The position numbers were made by a program, and so were the translations under genes. This document shows, piece by piece, positions 6,613 to 12,874 of a DNA stretch of 14,597 nucleotides. Source of the DNA: CAZEVI01 sp964515615 (lineage in GTDB: Bacteria; Patescibacteriota; UBA1384; XYA2-FULL-43-10; CAINNR01); contig CAZEVI010000020.1 in assembly GCA_964515615.1 (NCBI GenBank), forward strand, positions 1-14,597, given 5' to 3'. Within the stretch, counting starts at the first letter, position 1. Each line of letters opens with the position of its first letter. The notes under the pieces were generated by a model. That model did not search any database, was not told the DNA's origin, and saw only the letters and a program-made list of their open reading frames with translations.

Positions 6613-7095
6613 TTATATATTTTTTGTTATCTCTTGTTGAATTTGGTAAGGGTCGGGAATTTGCTTGATGATTAATTTATTTTCTTTGCCGGCAGTTTGA
6701 ATTATCACCTGCCCGACATTTAGCGTTGTTCCGATCATACCGGCGGTCGAATTGGAAACATCTTGAATTTTCGAAAATTCGGTTTCGGTGATTATTCGGT
6801 TAAAAAATCCTTTCTGGTCGACACTAATTACCCGCTGACTGGTTATTAAACAGAAGCTGTTGTTGAAGATAAAAAAGATTTTAAACAGCACGGCAAAGAT
6901 GAAAAAAGCCGCCAAAACGGCAACGGTATAAAATGCCGTTCCAAAACCAAAGAAGATTTGGATGATAATTGCAACCGCCAACGCCAGAGTCGCTTGCAAA
7001 AGCGGCCAAAAAAAGACTATCGGATGTCGGCGAACAACTTGAAGCACTTTTTCATCCGGCCGCTGCCCGCGAAATGTGAAGTTTGAATCGTTCAT
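6613..7095 (-). CDS. Bacterial PH-domain (YdbS/DUF304-like) membrane protein
   Basis: The 160-residue protein starts with a short cytoplasmic segment containing GQRPDEKVLQVVRRHP, typical just ahead of the membrane part in small bacterial PH proteins. Two hydrophobic segments follow (about 26-50 and 54-78). The C-terminal half is a single PH-like domain (LITSQRVISVDQKGFFNRIITETEFSKIQDVS, then GTTLNVGQVIIQTAGKENKLIIKQIPDP), where the SKIQDV block is the most characteristic. The role in such proteins is not well defined; they are anchored at the inner face of the membrane. The ATG at 7095 has only a weak ribosome site (GAGAAAA). The kinase-like gene follows in the same direction, so they likely form a two-gene unit. 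Confidence 0.75.
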   Translation of the reverse strand: MNDSNFTFRGQRPDEKVLQVVRRHPIVFFWPLLQATLALAVAIIIQIFFGFGTAFYTVAVLAAFFIFAVLFKIFFIFNNSFCLITSQRVISVDQKGFFNRIITETEFSKIQDVSNSTAGMIGTTLNVGQVIIQTAGKENKLIIKQIPDPYQIQQEITKNI

Positions 7096-7160
7096 AACTG
7101 AATTTTCTCAATAAATTCCCGATAAGTCAAAATGTCCCAAAAAGAGTCACTCCGGATTTG

Positions 7161-7204
7161 AATAAAATAAAATTCCCCAGTTGTAATATTTTACAGAGGA
7201 ATTT
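7161..7204 (-). terminator. Possible terminator behind the coiled-coil gene
   Basis: On the minus strand AAATTCC (7204-7198) pairs with GGAATTT (7176-7170), with a smaller inner stem GTAA/TTAC (7183-7194), and a T-rich stretch follows (TATTTTATT). The stem is AT-rich, so this is a weak case. The rest of the gap 7096-7214 shows nothing else. Confidence 0.4.
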
Positions 7205-7214
7205 CAGTTTTTGC

Positions 7215-7571
7215 TTAACTGATTTTCAGAACTTTTTTAATCTGCCGCAATTCTCGATCAAGTCGCTTAATTTCCGAAACTAAAAATTTATCGGTTTTTG
7301 AGTTTTTACAATCCAAAATGGCAAAACTGTCCAGAGCGCCACGGATACCTTTGATATCGGAGTCAATCTTGTCAACTCTTTCAATCAACGAATCCAATTT
7401 ATAATTTATTGTTTTAAATTGTTCATCGTGACCATCTAGTCGATTATCGATTCCATCTAGACGATTATCAATCTTTTCAAATCGGTCTCGAAAATCACCA
7501 AAACCATCGGCAACAACTTCTGCCAATCCTTCTATCAGTTTTTCAATTTTGTTTGTTTCTGATTTTTCCAT
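7215..7571 (-). CDS. Small coiled-coil protein, unknown function
   Basis: The 118-residue product is acidic and strongly helical, with no signal peptide or membrane segment. Residues about 30-85 follow a seven-residue pattern (FEKIDNRLDGIDNRLDGHDEQFKTINYKLDSLIERVDKIDSDIKGI) with I/L at the core positions, predicting a long parallel coiled coil. A second helical segment ends the protein (SEIKRLDRELRQIKKVLKI). IDNRLDG is repeated because of a 21-bp tandem duplication. Such proteins are common as structural or scaffolding elements, but I cannot name a function. A consensus promoter ends only about 10 bp before the ATG, so its transcript would be leaderless or nearly so. The AAAGGA before the ATG is very close (2 nt). 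Confidence 0.75.
   Translation of the reverse strand: MEKSETNKIEKLIEGLAEVVADGFGDFRDRFEKIDNRLDGIDNRLDGHDEQFKTINYKLDSLIERVDKIDSDIKGIRGALDSFAILDCKNSKTDKFLVSEIKRLDRELRQIKKVLKIS
7432..7473. repeat. Two-copy 21-bp tandem repeat in coding DNA
   Basis: Copies 7432-7452 and 7453-7473 share 18 of 21 bases. They encode two successive seven-residue units (IDNRLDG) of the coiled coil, so the helix length grew by exactly two heptads. Confidence 0.8.
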
Positions 7572-7580
7572 GGTCCTTTA

Positions 7581-7610
7581 ATTATAGTTTGTCGACAAAA
7601 ATGTTGTCAA
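7581..7610 (-). promoter_or_regulatory. Consensus sigma-70 promoter of the coiled-coil gene
   Basis: On the minus strand TTGACA (7610-7605) and TATAAT (7586-7581) both match the consensus perfectly, with an 18-bp spacer. The expected transcription start falls near 7573-7575, only 2-4 nt before the ATG at 7571. The spacer holds a 12-bp palindrome, TTTGTCGACAAA (7588-7599), a possible operator. Confidence 0.75.
7588..7599. promoter_or_regulatory. Palindromic operator candidate in the promoter spacer
   Basis: TTTGTCGACAAA is a perfect 12-bp palindrome lying wholly between the -35 and -10 boxes. A repressor bound there would block RNA polymerase. It matches no box that I recognise with certainty. 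Confidence 0.4.
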
Positions 7611-7613
7611 ATA

Positions 7614-7715
7614 CTAGCCAAGCGAACCCAAAAACGGCAAAATAGTAAAAATCAGCATTAGGATTAGTAAAATCAGAAAAACAATTTTGACAAATTTTTT
7701 ATTGGTTTCAAACAT
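7614..7715 (-). CDS. Single-pass membrane peptide, 33 aa
   Basis: The frame ATG (7715-7713) to TAG (7616-7614) encodes a peptide with a short charged N-terminus (MFETNKKFVK), one hydrophobic segment of about 20 residues (IVFLILLILMLIFTILPFLG) and a tiny tail. Positive charges before the segment predict N-in orientation. Its design is that of a real small membrane protein. No good ribosome site is seen (GGGA at 9 nt). It lies between the WecA-like gene and the coiled-coil gene on the same strand, and its stop abuts the coiled-coil gene promoter. I do not recognise a family. Confidence 0.55.
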   Translation of the reverse strand: MFETNKKFVKIVFLILLILMLIFTILPFLGSLG

Positions 7716-7734
7716 CTCGTTAAATCCCAGATTA

Positions 7735-7815
7735 CAATCTCCAAATTCCAAACAAATTTTAAATCACAATATTTAAACCCTGTCTTATTTGAGATTTGTG
7801 ATTTGTTTGCGATTT
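7735..7815. repeat. Imperfect AT-rich inverted repeat at the end of the WecA-like gene
   Basis: AAACAAATCACAA-type units on one side match TTGTGATTTGTTT-type units on the other (ATTTGTTT near 7806, AAACAAAT near 7752), with GAGATT/AATCTC pairs further out. One arm lies in the gap and the other encodes the last residues (TQETNRKQITNLK) of the transferase. It resembles the other AT-rich tracts in style but differs in sequence. Confidence 0.45.
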
Positions 7816-8906
7816 GTTTCTTGAGTTTTGCGATTTTTTTTAATTTGGTTCAACCCTAATATTAGCACCCCGATAAAAATTATTAAAACACTAGAAGCAA
7901 TGATTTTATTCGTTGTTGTCGAGCGCAAGGCCACCCAGCCGAAAAGCGCGGCGATAATATATAGCGATATAACAGTTGCCGGCACCGAAAATCCGGCAGC
8001 CAAAAAACGATGATGTAAGTGAGTTCTGTCAGCGGTGGTAAATGGATTTTTGCCGCGAATTACTCGAGCGGCGGCAACAATTAAACCGTCAACGATAGCG
8101 AATCCAAGAACCAGAAATGCCGTTGCCAGCTTTCCACCGGAGATCAATGGCAAAACTCCAAGCAGAAAACCGAGGAACATTGAGCCGGAGTCGCCCATAA
8201 AAATTTTTGCCGGATAAAAATTCCACCAGAGAAAACCGACTGTTGCGCCGCAAAGAATTATAGCGATCATTGCCACCGCACTCTGACTAACAGCCAAACT
8301 TAAAAGAAAAATGATAAATGCGGCAATTCCGGAGATTCCGGCAGCCAAACCGTCAATGCCATCGATGAAATTGATAACATTCATCATCCCAACCAGCCAA
8401 AAAAAGGCCAAGAGATCGGACCACAGCCAAATATGGTGGACGCCACCGAAGATGTTAATGTTAATGATGACACTATTCAAATTTATTGCTTGACCAAAAG
8501 GATTGGTTAACGTGCCAACTCCGATTCCGCCGGCAATAACAATTAGAGCGGCAACAATTTGAAATCCAAGCTTTTTCCAAGCCGAAAGTCCGCGAATATC
8601 ATCGTAGAGCATTGCCAAAACGACAGTTAATGATCCCAACCAAATGCCTACGATTCGCTTATCAAGACCAAACCACTGCCCGCCGCCGATAATTGCATGA
8701 CGATCAATGATTAAAAAATAGAAAATTGACACCAAAAAAAAGGCGGCGAAAATTGCCACTCCGCCAATTCTCGGAGTTGGTTTTTGATGCGAATCTCTCT
8801 GACGAAGTTTGGGCGCCAAGTGATATTTTAGCGCAAAATTACGAACAACACCGGTAAAAAATATCGACAAAATCAGTGTCGCCACAAATGCCAGCAAATA
8901 ATTCAT
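7785..8906 (-). CDS. WecA/TagO-type undecaprenyl-phosphate sugar-1-P transferase
   Basis: This 373-residue multi-pass membrane enzyme of the MraY/WecA family transfers GlcNAc-1-phosphate (or a related sugar) from UDP to undecaprenyl phosphate, starting a surface polysaccharide or teichoic-acid-like polymer. Family motifs are in order: HQKPTPRIGGVAIF (40-53), the Mg-binding DD pair in YDDIRGLSAWKK (101-112, D102/D103), NVINFIDGIDGLAAG (176-190), KIFMGDSGSMFLGF (234-247, D239) and the cytoplasmic ADRTHLHHRF (292-301). THLHHR, together with the general layout, fits WecA/TagO better than MraY, but the sugar cannot be read from sequence. About ten hydrophobic segments are visible. The C-terminal 13 residues come from AT-rich repeat DNA. 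The ATG at 8906 lacks a strong ribosome site. It follows ndk by 61 bp. Confidence 0.88.
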   Translation of the reverse strand: MNYLLAFVATLILSIFFTGVVRNFALKYHLAPKLRQRDSHQKPTPRIGGVAIFAAFFLVSIFYFLIIDRHAIIGGGQWFGLDKRIVGIWLGSLTVVLAMLYDDIRGLSAWKKLGFQIVAALIVIAGGIGVGTLTNPFGQAINLNSVIININIFGGVHHIWLWSDLLAFFWLVGMMNVINFIDGIDGLAAGISGIAAFIIFLLSLAVSQSAVAMIAIILCGATVGFLWWNFYPAKIFMGDSGSMFLGFLLGVLPLISGGKLATAFLVLGFAIVDGLIVAAARVIRGKNPFTTADRTHLHHRFLAAGFSVPATVISLYIIAALFGWVALRSTTTNKIIASSVLIIFIGVLILGLNQIKKNRKTQETNRKQITNLK

Positions 8907-8967
8907 AACTCATTTGTTTAAATATAATCCTAATTGACCCAAACAGTAGTCAATAACCAAGATATTT

Positions 8968-9570
8968 TTAGCGACGAACTCTTCCCCAATCGTCTTGATA
9001 GAAAACCGTTTCGGTTACTAGTTCGTAATCGAGAATTTCCTCTGGCGTGAACCAAAGAGAGATCTCTCGCTCGGCTTCTTCAACTGAACCGGAAGCGTGA
9101 ACCAAAGATTGAATTGCCCGACCGGTATCGTCGGAAACTTCGTAAGAATCGGAGCTGTAATCGCCACGAATCGAACCAATGTCGGCAACTAGCGGATTGG
9201 TTGCTCCGACAGTTTTTCGACCAAGCCCAACGGCATGCGAGCCTTCCCAAATCATCACTAATATCGGCCGATCGCGCAAACTGTTCATCAATTTTCCTCT
9301 GGTCATTCTGCCATATTCCGCCGGCTCAAGCAGATTTTTCTCACCTTTGGCCTCATAGTTAGCTCTGGTTTTTGTTCCCGAAGAAACATACCAATCTTCG
9401 TCGTCGGCATAATGTTGACCGATCAGTTCGGCATCTGGCGCCACCAATTTACAGGCGATCATTTTGAGTCCCCTTTTTTCAAATTTGGTCATAAATTCGC
9501 CAATTAAATGGCGCTGAATTGATTCCGATTTAATAGCAATCATCGTTCTTTCCAATTTTGGCTTGTCCAT
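8968..9570 (-). CDS. ndk: Nucleoside diphosphate kinase, long-insert form
   Basis: This enzyme passes phosphate from ATP to other nucleoside diphosphates through a phosphohistidine. In the 200-residue product, ERTMIAIKSESIQ (7-19, K14) is the N-terminal nucleotide-binding block. Later PILVMIWEGSHAV, GRKTVGATNP and IGSIRGDYSSD match the family, and LVHASGSVEEAEREISLWF holds the catalytic H158. At 200 aa it is longer than the usual 140-150: one insertion of about 25 residues lies around 62-90, and a shorter one precedes the active-site loop. The start is taken as ATG 9570 rather than ATG 9582, because GGGAG lies 5 nt upstream of it. That ATG overlaps the peptidase stop as TAATG, so translation is likely coupled. 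Confidence 0.88.
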   Translation of the reverse strand: MDKPKLERTMIAIKSESIQRHLIGEFMTKFEKRGLKMIACKLVAPDAELIGQHYADDEDWYVSSGTKTRANYEAKGEKNLLEPAEYGRMTRGKLMNSLRDRPILVMIWEGSHAVGLGRKTVGATNPLVADIGSIRGDYSSDSYEVSDDTGRAIQSLVHASGSVEEAEREISLWFTPEEILDYELVTETVFYQDDWGRVRR

Positions 9571-10850
9571 TATTTCTCCCATAAATTATTAACCACTTTT
9601 TCAACTTTCGACTGAATATTCTTTTTGGCGATTACAGCCACCGACATTTTTTCTTTTTTCAGATATTTTTTTGCCAGCCGTTCAACATCATCCACTTCTA
9701 TTTTAGCAATTTTTTCTGAAATTTCCGAAAGGGTTAAAATTTTCCCGCCGTAAAAATATTGAAGCAGATTAAAATCGCCAAGTTCATAGGAATCTTCAAA
9801 ATTGATTTTAAGCTGACCGGTTAGAAATGACTTCGCCATATTAAGCTCTTCTTCACTGACGCCGTTTTTGATCTTTTGATATTCGTCAATGATTGCCGAA
9901 AGAGCGGCGTCGGCTTTTTCATCGGCGACACCGGCAACTGTTTCAATTGTTCCGACATCGGAAAAAGAACTGGAAAAAGTTCGAACATCGTAAGCCAACC
10001 CGCGTTTTTCCCGAATTTCACTGAACATTCTCGAGCTCATATTTCCGCCGAGGATGATTGACAACAATTTCAGGCTCAGCCGATCCGGCGAGTTGTAAGG
10101 ACAGCCCAAAAAACCGATAACATAATTTGTCTGTTGACTGTCTTTGGTCAAAAATCGCAACTTCTGCGGTTTAAAATCGGCCGATTTTTCCAATTTCACT
10201 TGGCCGGCGGGAAAAGTAAATTTTGTTTCAATTAATTCGGCGATCTCCTCAACTGATTTTCCGGCAAAATTTCCACAAACCGAGATAAAAATATTACTGC
10301 CAAGATAATATCGTCTGTAAAAGTCGAGAATATCTTTTCGAGTGATATTTTCAATTGTCTCCGGAGTTCCACCGCCGTAACGGCCAAGCGGATTGCCGCC
10401 AAAAATCGCTTCGTAAAAAATGTTAAATACGTGGCTCGAGGGAATATCGGTTCGCATTTTTATCTCTTCGATAATGACTTTTTTTTCTTTTTCGATCTCT
10501 TTTGGCGCAATCAGCGAATTTAGCAGCATATCGGAGAAAATATCAACGGTTTTTTCCAAATGTTCGGCCGCCGATTTAATGTGAAAACTGGTGTATTCTT
10601 CCATTGGGTGAGCGTTAACGTCGGCACCGAGCGCGTCAATCTCTTTGGAGATATCGAGTGATGTCGGTCGGCGCTTTGTGCCATCGAATAAAATATGCTC
10701 GAGAAAATGAGTCATTCCGGCTAACCGGTTGTTTTCGTAACGTGAGCCGGCACCAATAAAAACAATCAAGCTGACCGCTTCGGTCCGCTTGTCCTCCGAA
10801 AGCACCAAATTGATGCCATTTTTGAGTTTTTTGATAGTTGGTTTTGCCAT
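9570..10850 (-). CDS. M16 family zinc peptidase (processing-peptidase-like)
   Basis: The 426-residue product is a single-subunit M16B-type metallopeptidase. The inverted zinc motif HFLEH (48-52) carries the ligands H48 and H52 and the general base E51. The third ligand is E128 in KVIIEEIKMR, at the usual distance of about 76 residues. FIGAGSRYE before the motif and the R/Y region (RDIPSSHVF, NPLGRYGGG) also fit. The second half is the usual non-catalytic M16 repeat domain (LGGNMSSRMFSEIREKRGLAYDV). No signal peptide is seen, so it is cytoplasmic or exported by another route. The substrate is unknown. It heads the group peptidase-ndk-transferase, and its last codons contain the ndk ribosome site. 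The ATG at 10850 has only a weak purine stretch ahead. Confidence 0.92.
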   Translation of the reverse strand: MAKPTIKKLKNGINLVLSEDKRTEAVSLIVFIGAGSRYENNRLAGMTHFLEHILFDGTKRRPTSLDISKEIDALGADVNAHPMEEYTSFHIKSAAEHLEKTVDIFSDMLLNSLIAPKEIEKEKKVIIEEIKMRTDIPSSHVFNIFYEAIFGGNPLGRYGGGTPETIENITRKDILDFYRRYYLGSNIFISVCGNFAGKSVEEIAELIETKFTFPAGQVKLEKSADFKPQKLRFLTKDSQQTNYVIGFLGCPYNSPDRLSLKLLSIILGGNMSSRMFSEIREKRGLAYDVRTFSSSFSDVGTIETVAGVADEKADAALSAIIDEYQKIKNGVSEEELNMAKSFLTGQLKINFEDSYELGDFNLLQYFYGGKILTLSEISEKIAKIEVDDVERLAKKYLKKEKMSVAVIAKKNIQSKVEKVVNNLWEK

Positions 10851-10924
10851 TTTATCTTTAAAATTGAAAATTTGATTGAAATATTACAATCCAAATTTTA
10901 GCATAATTATTAACTCTCGGCAAC

Positions 10925-10953
10925 AAAAAAAGGCAGACCAAAAACGGCCTGCC
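10925..10953 (-). terminator. Intrinsic terminator of the secreted-protein gene
   Basis: On the minus strand GGCAGGCC (10953-10946), a 6-base loop and GGTCTGCC (10939-10932) form an 8-bp stem with one G-U pair, followed directly by seven T residues (10931-10925). It sits 11 bp behind the stop at 10964 and shields the M16 gene from read-through. Confidence 0.85.
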
Positions 10954-10963
10954 AATGATTGCG

Positions 10964-11470
10964 TTATGAAAAAAATGAGATCAGCTTCTGCCACCAATGT
11001 TTCGGCGGCTCCACCTGACGATAGAAGTGGTAAATAAAGCCGCTCTCCGTCGGCGGAAGCTTAGTCGATTTTCGAATTTTCTGTCCACCAATCACGCCGC
11101 GAAAGGCGGCAAAATTGCAATTCCAATTCCGACCGCAGATATCATCACTGCTTGCCAGCAGTGTGATTGGGCCGGATTCGAAGTAAGTAACTTTTGATGC
11201 CGAAAAAGAATTTGAAAAAAGTTTGCTCCACCCATACTTGGACATATATGGGCAAATTTCGGACATCCAACTTGCTCCGGCAGGATAATGCCCGCAATCC
11301 TGTCGGTAGCATTCAACAGCAAATGACAAATTTGAAATATTCTCGCGCTGGACAGATTCCCAGCACAAAATTGAATTCCCAGTCTTCGGTTGGGCATCTG
11401 GTTGGGCATCTGAAAAATTGCAGAAAATGATTGAAAAAACAAAAATCAAAAATAGGATGCCTTTTTTCAC
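10964..11470 (-). CDS. Secreted six-cysteine protein with pilin-like segment
   Basis: The 168-residue product starts with a signal peptide (MKKGILFLIFVFSIIF, then a cleavage region SDA/QP near residue 22). The mature part has six Cys (36, 54, 59, 73, 112, 118), an even number suited to disulfides outside the cell. Residues about 43-78 (NISNLSFAVECYRQDCGHYPAGASWMSEICPYM) resemble the helix-loop of GspG-like pseudopilins, where the usual pattern is AL..Y..D.G.YP. The hydrophobic pilin N-terminus and prepilin site are absent, so a soluble or surface role is more likely, and the likeness may be superficial. The GTG at 11470 is the start, fixed by AAGGAGG 8 nt upstream. DAQPDAQP after the cleavage site comes from a 12-bp tandem duplication (11388-11411). 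The gene has its own promoter, 5' hairpin and terminator. Confidence 0.6.
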   Translation of the reverse strand: MKKGILFLIFVFSIIFCNFSDAQPDAQPKTGNSILCWESVQRENISNLSFAVECYRQDCGHYPAGASWMSEICPYMSKYGWSKLFSNSFSASKVTYFESGPITLLASSDDICGRNWNCNFAAFRGVIGGQKIRKSTKLPPTESGFIYHFYRQVEPPKHWWQKLISFFS

Positions 11471-11492
11471 AATGCATCCCTCCTTTTATCTG

Positions 11493-11508
11493 GCGCCGAA
11501 ATCGGCGC
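11493..11508 (-). promoter_or_regulatory. 5' leader hairpin ahead of the ribosome site
   Basis: GCGCCGA (11493-11499) and TCGGCGC (11502-11508) form a very stable stem that starts a few bases after the predicted transcription start and ends shortly before the Shine-Dalgarno of the secreted-protein gene. It could protect the mRNA 5' end or modulate initiation. Confidence 0.5.
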
Positions 11509-11521
11509 TTCACAACTGCTA

Positions 11522-11550
11522 AATATATCATAAATACCAAAAAAAGTCAA
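11522..11550 (-). promoter_or_regulatory. Promoter of the secreted-protein gene
   Basis: TTGACT (11550-11545) and TATATT (11527-11522) with a 17-bp spacer each match 5 of 6 consensus bases. The transcription start is expected near 11514, giving a leader of about 44 nt with the hairpin 11493-11508 and a good ribosome site. Confidence 0.7.
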
Positions 11551-11779
11551 CCTCAGACTGGCTTTTCATAAAACGTTTGAACATTATGCTAATTTTTATA
11601 TTTGAAGTTTGATATCAAATTTTGGTGCCGTTTTGAAGTCCTGAAACTTTTTACCTCTCTCGTCATACCTTATTGAGCGTAATTTGGCAACAATTTGGAA
11701 ATAGAACGCATTTTGAAGTTTGTGTGCCATTTTTTATCTATTTTGAGCTTAAATGGCACACTATTATATAATACCTGTC
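11551..11779. other. Divergent intergenic region with inverted repeats
   Basis: No gene is seen in this gap between two divergent promoters. It holds the palindromes AAACGTTT (11571-11578) and TTTGATATCAAA (11608-11619), and three TTTTGAAG motifs (near 11600, 11631, 11711), of which TTTGAAGTTT recurs exactly at 11601-11610 and 11712-11721. It also holds a perfect 11-bp inverted repeat, GTGTGCCATTT (11722-11732) with AAATGGCACAC (11751-11761), ending 18 bp before the -35 box of fic. Confidence 0.6.
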
Positions 11780-11808
11780 TTGACAATCGACTACCAATCG
11801 TCTACAAT
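11780..11808 (+). promoter_or_regulatory. Promoter of the fic gene
   Basis: TTGACA (11780-11785) and TACAAT (11803-11808) have a 17-bp spacer, a near-consensus promoter. The start of transcription is expected near 11815, just before AGGGAGG (11822-11828) at 6 nt from the ATG. The spacer holds two direct copies of AATCGNCTAC, 11 bp apart (11785 and 11796), possible regulator half-sites on one face of the helix. Confidence 0.75.
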
Positions 11809-11834
11809 TAGCATACAAAACAGGGAGGATAAAA

Positions 11835-12866
11835 ATGTTCGAACCAAAATTCAATATTACCTCGAAACTCTTAGAAAACATCAAAAGAATTAGTGTTATT
11901 GTTGCCAATCTAAACAATCGCCATTTTTCAAAACTGACTTTGGTTAAGCTGGAAAAAACCGCCAGAGAAGTTTCTTCCCACTCTTCAACCAGCATTGAGG
12001 GCAACCCGCTTCCGTTAACCGATGTGAAGAAAATTATTAAAAATAGACCTGAAAATCTGCGAGATAGTGAAAAAGAGGTTATTAACTACAATCAGGCGTT
12101 AGAAGTTTTGGATGCCGACATTCGAAATAACTCGACTATATTTAGCCTTGATTTAATACTAAAAACTCAAAAGGTCGTTACCAGTGAATTAATAAACGAC
12201 TTTAATTCGGGTAAGATTCGTCAGCAACCTGTTTTTGTAAATGACCCGATCACCAGAAAAGTAATCTATTTACCACCGGATCATAAGGATGTTAAAAGTT
12301 TGCTCGACGATTTAATCAAATATATTACCAGTAATAAAAACCAAATTGATCCACTAATTTTGGCTGGAATTTTTCACAAGCAATTTGTCACTATTCACCC
12401 ATTTATCGACGGTAACGGTCGAACGGCACGCCTGATAACAAAAGTGTTACTGGCTGATATGGGGCTCAGCACTTTTAACCTATTTAGTTTTGAAAACTAT
12501 TATAACCAAAATGTCAGTAAATATTTTGAAAATGTTGGAATTCGTGGCAATTATTACGATTTGGAAGATCAAATTGACTTTACATCATGGCTGGAGTATT
12601 TTACTGACGGGATAATTGACGAACTTCTGCGGGTCATTAAAATTCTTAACTCTGAAACTATCTCACCCGAAACATCCTTAAAACCATATCATCATAAAAT
12701 TCTTGATTTTATTAAGAAAAATGATTTTATTGCCGACCATGACTACGCCAAACTAACCAATCGCGCCAAGCCAACCAGAAACAAGGATTTTAATAAATTA
12801 ATTGAACTTGGTTTAATCGAACGGTTCGGCAAAGGCAAAGCGACCTATTATAAATTAAAAGATTAG
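11835..12866 (+). CDS. Fic family protein AMP-transferase (class II)
   Basis: The 343-residue protein transfers AMP (or another NMP) to hydroxyl groups of target proteins. The complete Fic motif HPFIDGNGRTAR (188-199) holds the catalytic H188, acidic D192 and anion-binding R196/R199. The flap region is seen at about 130-150 (RQQPVFVNDPITRKVIYLPP). The inhibitory helix motif S/TxxxEG lies in the N-terminal part (STSIEG, 51-56, E55), so this is a class II, self-inhibited Fic. A C-terminal winged-helix-like segment (about 285-343: KILDFIKKNDFIADHDYAKLTNRAKPTRNKDFNKLIELGLIERFGKGKATYYKL) suggests DNA binding, perhaps autoregulation. Promoter and ribosome site are both near consensus. The next gene follows by a few bases, and its ribosome site overlaps the fic TAG stop (TAGGAG). 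The target is unknown. Confidence 0.93.
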   Translation: MFEPKFNITSKLLENIKRISVIVANLNNRHFSKLTLVKLEKTAREVSSHSSTSIEGNPLPLTDVKKIIKNRPENLRDSEKEVINYNQALEVLDADIRNNSTIFSLDLILKTQKVVTSELINDFNSGKIRQQPVFVNDPITRKVIYLPPDHKDVKSLLDDLIKYITSNKNQIDPLILAGIFHKQFVTIHPFIDGNGRTARLITKVLLADMGLSTFNLFSFENYYNQNVSKYFENVGIRGNYYDLEDQIDFTSWLEYFTDGIIDELLRVIKILNSETISPETSLKPYHHKILDFIKKNDFIADHDYAKLTNRAKPTRNKDFNKLIELGLIERFGKGKATYYKLKD

Positions 12867-12874
12867 GAGTTTAA

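Noticed and set aside
8923..8954. Promoter ahead of the WecA-like gene (TTGACT with GATTAT or TATATT)
   Set aside because: The spacings of 18-21 bp combine with poor -10 matches. The gene is more simply read from the upstream peptidase-ndk transcript.
9571..9582. Upstream ATG (9582) for nucleoside diphosphate kinase
   Set aside because: The ribosome site GGGAG lies between the two ATGs and serves the second. The extra residues are not part of the family.
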